Part shown: one piece after another, positions 8,486 to 17,095 of the stretch | Position numbering within the stretch: the stretch's first letter is position 1 | Layout of the letters: every line of letters begins with the position of its first letter | Assembly: GCF_024171735.1 (NCBI RefSeq) | Contig: NZ_JAMTCH010000004.1 | Span: forward strand, 124,001-188,000 | DNA: 64,000 bases | Origin: Prauserella alba | Lineage (GTDB): Bacteria > Actinomycetota > Actinomycetes > Mycobacteriales > Pseudonocardiaceae | Direction: 5' to 3' | Notes under the pieces: generated by a model | Database searches by the model: none | What the model was told of the DNA's origin: nothing | Seen by the model: only the letters and a program-made list of their open reading frames with translations | Translations under genes and position numbers: made by a program

Positions 8486-9287
8486 CTGGTCCGAACAGGC
8501 ACCGGGCGTGTACGCGCGCCGCTACACGGAGCTGGACCTGACCGTCGGACTCGTCGTCGGAACCGAGCGGTGCCTGATCATCGACACCCGTGGATCACGA
8601 GAACAGGGTGACGAGCTGGCCGCGGCGGTCCGTGCGGTGACATCGGTGCCACCGGTGATCGTGTTGACGCACGCCCACTTCGACCACGCCTTCGGTGCCG
8701 CCTCGCTGTCCGCGGCGTTCGGCGACTGTCCGATATGGGCGCACGCGGGGTGCAGGGACGCATTGGAAGAGCACGCCGAGTCCGACCGTCGCGAATGGAT
8801 GGAGCGGTACCGGGCCGAGAAGCGGCACGCGGCGGCCGCCGACCTCGCGGCGACGCCGATCGCCGCACCGACACGGACCTTCGACCGCGCAGCACTGCTG
8901 GATCTCGGCGACCGCACCGTCGAACTCGTCCACCCCGGTCCCGCTCACACCGGCCACGACGTGATCGCCCTCGCCGGTGACGTCGTGTTCGCGGGCGACC
9001 TCGTCGAGCACGCACCGGGTGGATCGTTCTCCGAGGAGTCCTTCGGGCCCGACACGCACCTCGCGGCGTGGCCCGCCGCCCTCGACCGCGTGCTCGCCCA
9101 CCGGCCACGGGTGGTCGTTCCCGGCCACGGCGACCCCGTCGACGCCGCGTTCGTCGCGCGGGCGCGGGAGGATCTGCACACGTTGGCGGATCTGCGGGCC
9201 GGGGTCCGCGCCGGCACGCTCACCCTCGCCGCGGCCGTCGACGCCGCACCCCTGCCGCCGGAGGTGTGCCGGGCCGCGCTGTCGTGA
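8478..9287 (+). CDS. MBL-fold metallo-hydrolase
   Basis: A 269-residue protein of the metallo-beta-lactamase fold. The HxHxDH zinc motif is seen as THAHFDH at residues 64-70, followed by the third histidine in HPGPAHTGHD, the bridging aspartate in FAGDLVEH and the distal histidine in VVPGHGD. GTG 8478 lies inside the end of the ComB-like gene (8-base overlap), so the pair is coupled. Similar actinobacterial proteins are generic thioester or phosphodiester hydrolases; the substrate cannot be deduced. Confidence 0.85.
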   Translation: MPDWSEQAPGVYARRYTELDLTVGLVVGTERCLIIDTRGSREQGDELAAAVRAVTSVPPVIVLTHAHFDHAFGAASLSAAFGDCPIWAHAGCRDALEEHAESDRREWMERYRAEKRHAAAADLAATPIAAPTRTFDRAALLDLGDRTVELVHPGPAHTGHDVIALAGDVVFAGDLVEHAPGGSFSEESFGPDTHLAAWPAALDRVLAHRPRVVVPGHGDPVDAAFVARAREDLHTLADLRAGVRAGTLTLAAAVDAAPLPPEVCRAALS

Positions 9288-9320
9288 ACGGCCACGCTCG
9301 ACCGGGCCCGCACCTCGGGT

Positions 9321-9396
9321 CCCGCCAGGCGTTCGGGCCGTCCCGCCGGGCGTTCGGGCGGTCGCGCCACGGCGGTCAGGCCGTCCCGCCACGGCG
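9321..9396. repeat. Imperfect 21-bp tandem repeat
   Basis: Two near-identical 21-bp units (9321-9341 and 9342-9362; cccgcc-a/g-ggcgttcgggc core) are followed by a more diverged 22-bp unit and a partial unit ending inside the last codons of the desaturase. The repeat fills the convergent gap between the metallo-hydrolase and the desaturase. Confidence 0.7.
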
Positions 9397-10462
9397 AAGG
9401 GGCTCGCCGACACGGTGCAGATGGCCGAGCGCCTCGCGCCACGACTCGATCAGTCCCGTCTCGTGGTACGGCACTCCGATCTCCGCGCAGTACCGCTTCA
9501 CGATCGGCTGCGCCTTCCGCAGGTGCGGCGTCGGCAGGTGCGGGAACAGGTGGTGCTCGATCTGGTAGTTCAACCCGCCCATCAGGTTGTCGACCAGTAC
9601 GCCGCCGCGGACGTTGCGGGTCGTCAGCACCTGCTTGCGCAGGAAGTCGAGCTTCTCGCCCGCCTTCAGCGTCGGCATCCCCTTGTGCCCCGGCGCGAAC
9701 ACCGATCCCATGTAGACGCCCCACAACGCCTGATGGACGAGCACGAACGCGATCGCCTTCCCCGGGGGAGAGGACGAGCAGCAACGCGCCGAGGTACCCG
9801 GCGATGTGGAGCGCGAGCAAGGACGCCTCCACCGCCCGGTGTTCGATGCGCCGGTTCGCGCGCCGGCCGATCACCGCTCGCACGCTGGAGAAGTGCAGGT
9901 TGAACCCCTCCAGCGTCAGCAGCGGGAAGAACCACAGCGCCTGCCTGCGCCCGATCCTGCGCGGCAGTCCCCTGCTGGCCAGTGCCTGCTCGCGGGACCA
10001 CACCAGGATGTCCGGGATCACGTCCGGGTCGTGTTCCTCGTGATTCGGATTGGCGTGATGCCGGGTGTGCTTGTCCATCCACCAGCCGTAGCTCATGCCG
10101 ATACCGAGATTGCCGGCGAGGAGCCCGGCGATCTTGCCCGCTCTGCGAGTGCGGAACACCTGTCGGTGCGCCAGGTCGTGCGACACCAGTGCGACCTGCG
10201 CGAACACGACCGCGAAGAACGCGGCGAGCAGCAACTGCCACCAGGTGTCGCCGAGCGACAAGAACGCGGCGATGCCGCCGCCGTACAGGGCGGCGACGAT
10301 GCCCCCGCGCGCGGCGTAGTAGCCCGGGCGCCGGGCGAACAGCCCTGCGGCGGCGATACGGCGGGACAGCACGGCGAAGTCGCTGCCCCGCCGGGTCTCG
10401 GAGGGTCCGCCCTGGACGGATGGTTCGGCTGCGGAGGCCGTGTCGGCCGAGGTGGACGTCAT
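9376..10462 (-). pseudogene. Fatty acid desaturase (acyl-CoA/acyl-lipid), interrupted by a one-base frameshift
   Basis: The reading frame from ATG 10462 encodes a membrane desaturase with His box 1 (HDLAHRQ) and box 2 (HTRHHANPNHEEHD), then, after LLLVLSPG, loses homology. The third box (QIEHHLFPHLP) and the C-terminus lie in another frame reaching back to about 9770. The switch falls in a CCCCC/GGGG run at about 9760-9768; removing one base there would join LSPG to KAIAFVLVHQ, as expected for the family. All three boxes are needed to bind the di-iron centre, so the gene as written is non-functional. A sequencing error in the homopolymer is an equally good explanation. It was otherwise a delta-9/delta-5-type desaturase of about 360 residues. 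Confidence 0.8.
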
Positions 10463-10580
10463 GCCCTCAACACTGGCGCGAACCGCCGCAGCGCCGACAT
10501 CCTGCGCTCCCCCGACGTTCCGCTGGTGCAGGCCCCACCGGGCCGTCGCACCGGCGGAACGTCACTCGACCCGCCCGCGG

Positions 10581-11192
10581 TCAATCGAAGTTGAGTTCGC
10601 CGGTACGGGTGCGCTTGAGCTCGTAGAAGTCCGGGTAGCTCGCCATCGCGACGGCGCCGTCGAACAGCTTCACCGCGTCCTCACCACGCGGAATGGACGA
10701 GAGCACCGGGCCGAAGAACGCGACGCCGTCCACGTGCAGCGTCGGCGTGCCGACATCCATGCCCACCGGGTCCATGCCCTCGTGGTGGCTCTTGCGCAGC
10801 GCCTCGTCGTAGTCGGTCGAGGTCGCCGCGTCCAGCAGCTGCGTCGGTGCCGACACCTCGGCGAGCGCCTCCTTGAGTACCAGGTCGATGTCCTTGTTGT
10901 CCTGGTTGTGGTAGCGCGTGCCGAACGCCGTGTAGTAGTCGCGCAGCACCTGCTCCCCCTGCTGCTGCGCGAGCGCCACGGCCACCCGCACCGGGCCCCA
11001 CGCCTTCTGCATCAGCTCGACGTACTCGTCGGGCAGGTCGCGTCCGGAGTTGAGCAGGGCCAGGCTCATCACGCGGAAGTTGAGGTCGATGTCCCGGTGT
11101 TTCTCGACCTCGAGGATCCAGCGCGACGTGATCCACGCGAACGGGCACATCGGGTCGAAGTAGAAGTCGACACGGGTGCGGGACTCGGTCAT
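10581..11192 (-). CDS. DsbA-fold oxidoreductase, mycothiol-dependent nitroreductase (Rv2466c) family
   Basis: A 203-residue thioredoxin/DsbA-fold protein that closely resembles M. tuberculosis Rv2466c along its whole length (for example the [40 protein letters not shown] and [13 protein letters not shown] segments). Rv2466c reduces with mycothiol and activates nitro-prodrugs such as TP053. As I recall, that protein has a CPWC active site; here residues 16-19 read CPFA, so only one active-site cysteine remains. This would allow a monothiol, mycothiol-linked mechanism but not a dithiol one. The gene is divergent from pepN as in mycobacteria, with a 299-bp gap in which I see no further gene. Confidence 0.88.
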   Translation of the reverse strand: MTESRTRVDFYFDPMCPFAWITSRWILEVEKHRDIDLNFRVMSLALLNSGRDLPDEYVELMQKAWGPVRVAVALAQQQGEQVLRDYYTAFGTRYHNQDNKDIDLVLKEALAEVSAPTQLLDAATSTDYDEALRKSHHEGMDPVGMDVGTPTLHVDGVAFFGPVLSSIPRGEDAVKLFDGAVAMASYPDFYELKRTRTGELNFD

Positions 11193-11491
11193 GAAGGTAG
11201 CTCCTCGGTCTGCCTGGTCGGATCTATCCCGGCCAACACCACCGGCACGGATGTTGTTCCCACGACCGGCCCGGTTTCCCGTTGCCCGGGCCGGCCCCGC
11301 CCCGGTGCACGTGATCCCGCTCCGCGAACGGGGCGGCGTGGTCTGCGGCGGATTCGGACGCCCTCACCTGCCGCGTCCGCCCGCCCGGCGGATCACACCG
11401 GGCCCGGGCGGGCCGCTGAGACGATTCCGCGTGCGGGCGGAGCAGCGGCCATGATTGGATCGGCGGACGTCCTGTTGTCCGCCCACGATCG

Positions 11492-14068
11492 ATGACCGAG
11501 GTGTCCGTGCCCGCCCCCAACCTGACCCGGGACGCTGCCCAGCAGCGCGCCGACCTGCTCGACGTCCAGTCCTACGACATCCTTCTCGACCTCACCGACG
11601 GCCAGGGCCGCCCCGGCGAGAAGACGTTCGACTCCAGGACCACGATCACCTTCGCCGCAGCCCGCCCCGCGGCCGAGTCGTGGGTGGACATCGCCGCCGA
11701 GGGTGTGCGGTCCGCGACGCTCAACGGCACCCCGCTGCCGGTCGACGGATACGTCGAGGACGACGGACTCACCCTGCCGGACCTCGCCGAGACCAACGAA
11801 CTCACCGTCGAGGCCGACTGCCGCTACATGAACACCGGTGAGGGGCTGCACCGCTTCGTCGATCCGGTCGACGAGTCGGTGTACCTGTACTCGCAGTTCG
11901 AGACCGCCGACGCCAAGCGCATGTTCGCGTGCTTCGACCAGCCGGACCTCAAGGCCACCTACCGGCTCACCGTCATCGCGCCGCAGGGCTGGAAGGTCGT
12001 CTCCAACGCGCGGGTCGAATCGGAGTCCGAGACGCCCGAGGGCGCGGTGCGGCTCGTGTTCGCCGAGTCCGAGCGCATCTCGACGTACCTGGTCGCCCTC
12101 GTGGCGGGCCCGTACGCCGAGTGGCGCGACGAGTACCGCGACGAGCACGGCACCATCCCGCTCGGCATCTACTGCCGCGCGTCGCTGGCCGAGTACATGG
12201 ACGCCGACCGGCTCTTCGCCGAGACGAAGCAGGGCTTCGGCTTCTACCACGAGAATTTCGGCGTGACCTACCCGTTCTCGAAGTACGACCAGCTGTTCGT
12301 GCCGGAGTTCAACGCGGGTGCGATGGAGAACGCGGGAGCCGTCACGTTCCGGGAGGACTACGTCTTCCGCAGCCGCGTCACCCGCTACTCCTACGAGCGC
12401 CGCGCCGAGACACTGCTGCACGAGATGGCGCACATGTGGTTCGGCGACCTCGTCACCATGCGCTGGTGGGACGACCTGTGGCTGAACGAGTCGTTCGCGA
12501 CGTTCGCCAGCGTCCTCGCGCAGGCCGAGGCGACCGAGTACACCGGTGCCTGGACAAGTTTCGCCAATATCGAGAAGTCGTGGGCCTACCGGCAGGACCA
12601 GCTGCCCTCCACCCACCCGATCGCCGCCGACATGGTCGATCTGCAGGCGGTCGAGGTGAACTTCGACGGCATCACCTACGCCAAGGGCGCGAGCGTGCTC
12701 AAACAGCTCGTCGCCTACGTCGGGCAGGACAACTTCCTGTCGGGGCTCAAGGTGTACTTCGACCGCCACGCATGGGGCAACGCGACGCTGGCCGATCTGC
12801 TCGCCGCCCTCGAAGAGGCGTCCGGCCGCGATCTGTCGTGGTGGAGCGCGCAGTGGCTCGAGACGACGGGGCTGAACTCGCTGCGCCCGGCGTTCGAGAC
12901 CGACGCCGACGGCCGGTTCACCTCGTTCGAGATCCTGCAGGGCGGCGCCAAGCCGGGTGCGGGCGAGCTGCGGACCCACCGCGCGGCCGTCGGCATCTAC
13001 GACGACGTCGACGGCAAGCTGGTGCGCACCACCCGCGTCGAGCTCGACATCGACGGCGACCGCACAGCGGTGCCCGATCTCGTCGGCGCCGACCGCGGCA
13101 AGCTCGTGCTGGTCAACGACGACGACCTCACCTACTGCACGATGCGGCTGGACGCCGACTCGCTGGTGACGCTGGTCGATCGGATCGGCGACATCACCGA
13201 TCCGCTCCCCCGGACCCTGTGCTGGTCGGCCGCGTGGGAGATGACGCGGGAGGCCGAGCTCAAGGCCCGCGACTTCGTCACGCTCGTGCAGCGCGGCATC
13301 GGTGCGGAGACCGAGGTGGGCGTGGTCCAGCGACTGCTGATGCAGGCCCAGACGGCACTGAACTCCTACGCCGAACCGACGTGGGCGCAGCGGGAGGGCT
13401 GGCCCGCGTTCACCGCACGACTGCTGGAGTTGGCGCGCACCGCCGAGGCCGGCTCGGACCACCAGCTCGCGTTCGTCAACGCGCTGACCGCCGCGGTGCT
13501 CGACGAGCAGACGCTGTCGGTGCTGGCTGGCTGGTTCGACGGCTCTGCGACCCTCGACGGCCTCGTCGTCGACACCGACCTGCGGTGGCGGCTGCTGCAT
13601 GCGCTGGTCGCCCACGGCAGGGCGGGTGAAGCGGAGATCGCGGCCGAACACGAGCGGGACAACACGGCGACGGGCCGCCGCCACGCCGAGCGTGCCCGCG
13701 CGCTGCGTCCGACGGCCGAGGCCAAGGCTGAGGCGTGGGAGCGCGCGGTCCACGACGACGAGCTGCCCAACGCGGTGAACGAAGCCATCATCACCGGCTT
13801 CTCCCACCCGGGCCAGAAGCACCTGCTCGAAGGCTACGTCGACACCTACTTCGCCACGATCGACGAGGTGTGGGCGCGCCGTTCCAGCGAGGCCGCCCAG
13901 CCGACGGTGGTGGGCCTGTACCCGTCCTGGTCGGTCACGCGCGAGTGCATCGCCGCGGCCGACGCGTGGCTGGAGGGTGAACATTCACCCGCGCTGCGCA
14001 GGCTCGTCTCCGAGGGCCGGGCCGGGGTGGCGCGCGCCCTCGCCGCCAGAGAGTTCGACGAGAGCTGA
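11492..14068 (+). CDS. pepN: Aminopeptidase N (M1 family)
   Basis: An 858-residue zinc aminopeptidase that removes N-terminal residues from peptides in the cytoplasm. The substrate-recognition motif GAMEN is at residues 276-280, the zinc motif HEMAHMW starts at 310 and the third ligand is Glu333 in LNESF. The N-terminal beta domain (about 10-230) and the long helical C-terminal ERAP1-like domain are both intact, as expected for the roughly 850-residue actinobacterial PepN. ATG 11492 is taken as the start, but GTG 11501 and 11507 are close alternatives, and no clear ribosome site distinguishes them. A strong hairpin follows. Confidence 0.95.
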   Translation: MTEVSVPAPNLTRDAAQQRADLLDVQSYDILLDLTDGQGRPGEKTFDSRTTITFAAARPAAESWVDIAAEGVRSATLNGTPLPVDGYVEDDGLTLPDLAETNELTVEADCRYMNTGEGLHRFVDPVDESVYLYSQFETADAKRMFACFDQPDLKATYRLTVIAPQGWKVVSNARVESESETPEGAVRLVFAESERISTYLVALVAGPYAEWRDEYRDEHGTIPLGIYCRASLAEYMDADRLFAETKQGFGFYHENFGVTYPFSKYDQLFVPEFNAGAMENAGAVTFREDYVFRSRVTRYSYERRAETLLHEMAHMWFGDLVTMRWWDDLWLNESFATFASVLAQAEATEYTGAWTSFANIEKSWAYRQDQLPSTHPIAADMVDLQAVEVNFDGITYAKGASVLKQLVAYVGQDNFLSGLKVYFDRHAWGNATLADLLAALEEASGRDLSWWSAQWLETTGLNSLRPAFETDADGRFTSFEILQGGAKPGAGELRTHRAAVGIYDDVDGKLVRTTRVELDIDGDRTAVPDLVGADRGKLVLVNDDDLTYCTMRLDADSLVTLVDRIGDITDPLPRTLCWSAAWEMTREAELKARDFVTLVQRGIGAETEVGVVQRLLMQAQTALNSYAEPTWAQREGWPAFTARLLELARTAEAGSDHQLAFVNALTAAVLDEQTLSVLAGWFDGSATLDGLVVDTDLRWRLLHALVAHGRAGEAEIAAEHERDNTATGRRHAERARALRPTAEAKAEAWERAVHDDELPNAVNEAIITGFSHPGQKHLLEGYVDTYFATIDEVWARRSSEAAQPTVVGLYPSWSVTRECIAAADAWLEGEHSPALRRLVSEGRAGVARALAAREFDES

Positions 14069-14086
14069 CGCGGCTCCGAGCAGCAA

Positions 14087-14123
14087 AGCGCCCCGGCACC
14101 GAACGAATCGGTGCCGGGGCGCT
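14087..14123 (+). terminator. Terminator between convergent pepN and DUF5130 gene
   Basis: A perfect 15-bp inverted repeat (14087-14101 with 14109-14123, loop AACGAAT) lies 18 bases after the pepN stop. It begins with AAAG and could serve both strands. Confidence 0.8.
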
Positions 14124-14182
14124 GCAGTTCGGCTGTGCTGGGCGGCCGCGCCGCGAACGGCGTCGCCGTTCGGGATCGGCCG

Positions 14183-14680
14183 TCAGTGGGCGGGGCGGCT
14201 GCCCGCCTGGTCGGCCATCATGCGCAGACCACCGACGAAACCACCCGTCAGGTCGCCTTCCTTGAACGAGGCGACCATGCTCATGACGGCCAGCTTCACG
14301 GCACGGTCGGGCACCCGCTGGGTCGTGTTCGCACCGGTCACGATCTCGACGACCCGCTCGCCCGGCGACACGGCGATCAGCACGGCGTCGTCGCCCTGCT
14401 CGCCGAGCCGGTCGTGCAGTTGCTCGGCGGCCGCGCGCGTGTCCTCGGTGCCGAGTGGGCCGAGGTAGATGCTGAAGTCGATCCCGGTGTCACGCGTCGC
14501 CAGCGCGAGCGCCTCGTCGATACGGCTCAGCTGTTGGGTCGTGAATGGGCCGTTCGGAGCATCGGGTACGTACTCCTGGGCGCGGGAAATGCGCCCGCTT
14601 TCCGTAACCGCGGCCCCGTACGGCAGGTCGGCGGGGTCGACCGCGGATTCACGGTCGTGGACCAGCTCACCAGTTCCCAC
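14183..14680 (-). CDS. DUF5130 (TPM-fold-like) protein, Rv2468c homolog
   Basis: A 165-residue protein. GTG 14680 is chosen because GGAGG is placed five bases upstream. The body has the alternating pattern of a TPM/YgcG-like domain: IDFSIYLGPLG, the helix AAEQLHDRLGEQ, the strand DDAVLIAVSPGERVVEIV and a final helix around MSMVASFKEGDLTGGFVGGL. There is no signal peptide or membrane segment. The family is confined to actinobacteria and conserved next to pepN; its role is unknown. The gene overlaps ctaJ by 14 bases, so coupling to that cytochrome oxidase subunit is likely. Confidence 0.8.
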   Translation of the reverse strand: MGTGELVHDRESAVDPADLPYGAAVTESGRISRAQEYVPDAPNGPFTTQQLSRIDEALALATRDTGIDFSIYLGPLGTEDTRAAAEQLHDRLGEQGDDAVLIAVSPGERVVEIVTGANTTQRVPDRAVKLAVMSMVASFKEGDLTGGFVGGLRMMADQAGSRPAH

Positions 14681-14888
14681 GGGCACCTCCTCGGTCCGTC
14701 GACGGTTTGCCGGACGTGCCGGCACTCACCGGGTTGGCACTCCACCATGTCGCTGGGTGGTCCCACTCCTGCCCCGGGCGATAGCGTGGCCGGCCTGCGA
14801 ACTTCGTGCGCAGGGTGACCAGGGCGAACACGCCGCAGATGGCGAGTGGGATCACCGCGAAGACCAGGGTCGTCTCGAGGATGCTCAC
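14667..14888 (-). CDS. ctaJ: aa3-type cytochrome oxidase small subunit CtaJ
   Basis: A 73-residue protein with one N-terminal membrane helix (about residues 4-27, SILETTLVFAVIPLAICGVF) followed by the characteristic RPRYRPGQEWDHPATWWSANP motif region of CtaJ, an accessory subunit of the actinobacterial bcc-aa3 respiratory supercomplex. The GTG at 14888 is chosen because a TACCCT -10-like box ends six bases before it, which suggests a leaderless transcript; no Shine-Dalgarno is visible. It overlaps the DUF5130 gene by 14 bases. The tail beyond the motif is short and polar. Confidence 0.8.
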   Translation of the reverse strand: MSILETTLVFAVIPLAICGVFALVTLRTKFAGRPRYRPGQEWDHPATWWSANPVSAGTSGKPSTDRGGARGNW

Positions 14889-14894
14889 GAGCGC

Positions 14895-14900
14895 AGGGTA
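14895..14900 (-). promoter_or_regulatory. -10 box giving a leaderless ctaJ start
   Basis: On the minus strand TACCCT stands six bases before the GTG at 14888, the spacing seen for leaderless actinobacterial messages. The -35 region is weak. The 294-bp gap 14889-15182 otherwise holds the promoter side of the hexapeptide-repeat gene, in which I see no further gene. Confidence 0.45.
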
Positions 14901-15182
14901 TCCGACCAGCCCGCGGGTGCGGCCACCTGGAGCCTCCGCCACGCCGCGTTGTCCCGTGCCGCTCGCCGCATCTCAACCACCGTCCGCCGCTTGCCGGAGA
15001 CGTAATGGCACGTTGGGCTGAAGCGCAGCTGGCAGACGGTTGCAACTCGACGTACACCCGGACTCACCGGCCGCATCGTGCTTGTCAGAGGTCAGGGACC
15101 CTCGTACGTTTTTCACACGTACGGGTTCTTGCGCCCCGATGTTCCCAACCCCACTGATTTCCGCCTGTCACAGGAGGCCCAC

Positions 15183-15566
15183 ATGTTTCACGTCCTGAGC
15201 CCCGCCGCGACGAGCGACAACGCGACGTCGTACGACGCCGCCCGCCCCGCAGAGCTCGGAACGCGAGTCACGCGCGGTACCCGCGTCACCTGTGGCACCC
15301 GAGTGACGGCGGGCACGCGTGTCACGCGCGGTACACGGGTGACCCGTGGCACGCGCGTCACGATGGGCACCCGTGTCACCCGCGGCACCCGGGTCACCGG
15401 TGGCACCCGCGTCACCATGGACACCGACGCCACGATGGGCACGCGTGTCACGCGCGGCACCCGGGTCACCAGTGGCACCCGCGTCACCATGGGCACCCGC
15501 GTCACCATGGACACCGACGCCACCATGGGCACCCGCGTCACCCGCGGCACCCGGGTCACCGCCTGA
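15183..15566 (+). CDS. Hexapeptide-repeat protein (17 x GTRVTx), predicted beta-solenoid, unknown function
   Basis: This 127-residue protein starts at ATG 15183, six bases after AGGAGG, the best ribosome site in this part of the window. Residues 1-25 are a non-repetitive Ser/Ala/Asp-rich segment without a signal peptide. Residues 26-127 are exactly 17 hexapeptides of the form G-T-R-V-T-x, ending at the stop codon. Two units read DTDATM instead. The x position is R, M, G, A, S or C. Read as V-T-x-G-T-R, the unit agrees with the left-handed beta-helix hexapeptide pattern (aliphatic residue at i, Ser/Thr/Ala at i+4), so about 5.7 coils of 18 residues can be predicted. Copies differ almost only at third codon positions, showing that the protein sequence is selected. 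I know no named family for it. Confidence 0.8.
   Translation: MFHVLSPAATSDNATSYDAARPAELGTRVTRGTRVTCGTRVTAGTRVTRGTRVTRGTRVTMGTRVTRGTRVTGGTRVTMDTDATMGTRVTRGTRVTSGTRVTMGTRVTMDTDATMGTRVTRGTRVTA
15258..15563. repeat. 18-bp coding repeat, 17 units
   Basis: Seventeen 18-bp units encode the hexapeptides. They vary among GGC/GGT, ACC/ACG/ACA, CGC/CGT/CGG/CGA and GTC/GTG while the residues stay constant. The block from GTRVTM-DTDATM to GTRVTR-GTRVT occurs twice (units 9-12 and 14-17), a sign of later segment duplication. Confidence 0.95.
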
Positions 15567-16159
15567 CCGGTACGACCCGGAACGTCGCCGTGGCGTTCCA
15601 CCCTCGGCGACGTTCCCGACGAAAGTTCCATGGGCGACCGCCGCACCTGACCGTCCACAACCCCACGAGCACCGCTTCCCGAGCGACGTGCGGGAAGGGC
15701 GGCGACGTGTCGGGACGGGACGTGCCGGGAAGGACCGTGCGGGTAAGGACCGTGCGGGTAAGGACGGAGTCACGTGCGGCCGGCCAGCAGGCCCACCCGC
15801 ACGGACGACCCGGGGCACGTACCCGCCGCAGGCGACTGCCACCCGGCGGATACGTGCTCCGAGGTGGCGGGCGACGTCGCTGATGCGGCCCGCACCGCGA
15901 CCGTAAGGGTCCCGACAACCGTGCGCCCGAGAACAAGGCTTCGTGCAGCGCTCGGACACCGCCGTCCGCGGCGCTCTGCTGATACCTACCCGGCCGATAC
16001 CGACCGGGCTGATATCCGCCGGGCCGACACCCGGCCAGGCCGGCACCGGCCGGATGCCCGAACCGCTGCCGGCGGGGATGCTGCCGGCCACACCGCTGTG
16101 GACCACACCACTGGCGGCGCCGCTGCCGGTGCCACTGCCGACGCCGGTGGCGGCACGCG
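15567..16159. other. 593-bp stretch without a convincing gene; contains 15-bp tandem repeats
   Basis: Open frames here lack ribosome sites and have Arg/Pro-rich shadow composition. Two short tandem repeats stand out. One is three 15-bp units at 15724-15768 (core GGGTAAGGACCGTGC-like), and the other is four 15-bp units at 15978-16037 (core GAT-A-CC-G-CCGGGC). Both could be remnants of slippage-prone coding sequence. Confidence 0.6.
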
Positions 16160-16894
16160 TTATGCGGCGGGTGCTCCGAGGTACTGCCGCCACAGTGGAT
16201 CGGTTTCCTTCGCATGCGCCAGGAGCCGCCAATGGGGGCCGTGCGGCGCCCGCGGGATGGTCCGCAACGTCCAGCCGAGTTCCGAGAGCAGCTTGTCGGC
16301 CTTGCGATGGTTGCACTTGGCGCAGCAGGCGACGCAGTTGTCCCACGAGTGTTCGCCGCCGCGGCTGCGCGGCTGGACGTGGTCGATCGTCTCGGCACGG
16401 CCGCCGCAGTAGGCGCACCGAAAGCGATCCCGGTGCATCAGACCGGCGCGGGTCAGCGGCACCTGCGCACGGTAGGGCACGCGAACGTAGTTCGACAACC
16501 GGATCACCGACGGCACGTCCACGGTCATCGTCGCGGCATGCAACGTGAGCCCCGCCGGGTCCTCGTGCACGACTTCGGCCTTGCCACAGACGAGCAGGAC
16601 GATCGCCCGCCGCAACGGTAGCGCCGTCAGCGGTTCGAACGTCGCGTTCAGCAGCAGCACCCGGCGTTTTCCCCAGCCGGGGCCCGACGAACCGGAGCCA
16701 GCCTCACGGGAGCGCCACGCCCCGGGCGTCCGGGGAACCCTGCCCGCACGCGGCGGGCCGGTGGGATGCGGCCCCGTCGGAGCCGTTCCACCGCGGTTCA
16801 CGCCGGATGCCGGCGCGCACAGCATGACCTCCGACGCCGTCCCGGCCGGCTGCCGGGGGTGAGCGCCGTGAGGGCTCGGTTGTCGGTCTGGCAC
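16160..16894 (-). CDS. HNH endonuclease (Rv2469c-like)
   Basis: A 244-residue protein starting at GTG 16894, seven bases after GGTGGAGG. The first 75 or so residues are Pro/Gly-rich and probably disordered. Then comes the conserved VLLLNATFEPLTALPLRRAIVLL domain and a C-terminal HNH fold: C-x2-C (CAYC), the catalytic region IDHVQPRSRGG, and CCAKCNHRKADK. Small HNH proteins of this type are widespread in actinobacteria and are not linked to a mobile element. This one keeps the pepN-glbO neighbourhood seen in mycobacteria. It may nick or repair DNA; the physiological role is unknown. Confidence 0.85.
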   Translation of the reverse strand: MPDRQPSPHGAHPRQPAGTASEVMLCAPASGVNRGGTAPTGPHPTGPPRAGRVPRTPGAWRSREAGSGSSGPGWGKRRVLLLNATFEPLTALPLRRAIVLLVCGKAEVVHEDPAGLTLHAATMTVDVPSVIRLSNYVRVPYRAQVPLTRAGLMHRDRFRCAYCGGRAETIDHVQPRSRGGEHSWDNCVACCAKCNHRKADKLLSELGWTLRTIPRAPHGPHWRLLAHAKETDPLWRQYLGAPAA

Positions 16895-17095
16895 GCGACC
16901 ACCTCCACCGGTGCTGCCCTAGTCGACCACACATCGCCCCTGAAACGCACGTGTGTTAATGCACGTGTCCGCCCCGAGTACCGTGGCTGTGGAGTTCGAC
17001 GTGGTCAACATGCCTCACCTGCGCCCGGGCGGGACCAGTGAAGTGGGCGGCGTCACACATCGCTCGATCATGCGACGGAAGGACAACCAACCCCC

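Noticed and set aside
11393-13984. An 863-codon open frame on the minus strand across pepN
   Set aside because: It is the antisense shadow of a clear M1 aminopeptidase; its translation is Arg/Val/Gly-rich with no motif or ribosome site.
15258-15563. CRISPR-like array
   Set aside because: The 18-bp units have no spacers and are in frame in a gene with a strong ribosome site; they encode a hexapeptide repeat.
15183-15566. RiPP precursor with leader and repeated core
   Set aside because: No lanthipeptide, radical-SAM, ATP-grasp or peptidase/transport genes are nearby, and 17 nearly identical hexads fit a solenoid better. Not excluded.
15168-16418. Collagen-like minus-strand frame over the repeats
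   Set aside because: The Gly-Asp-Ala pattern is only the complement of the 18-bp coding units; start and codon signals favour the plus strand.
16160-16894. Homing endonuclease or mobile element at the HNH gene
   Set aside because: No terminal repeats, intron or integrase nearby, and the gene sits in a conserved pepN-glbO order.
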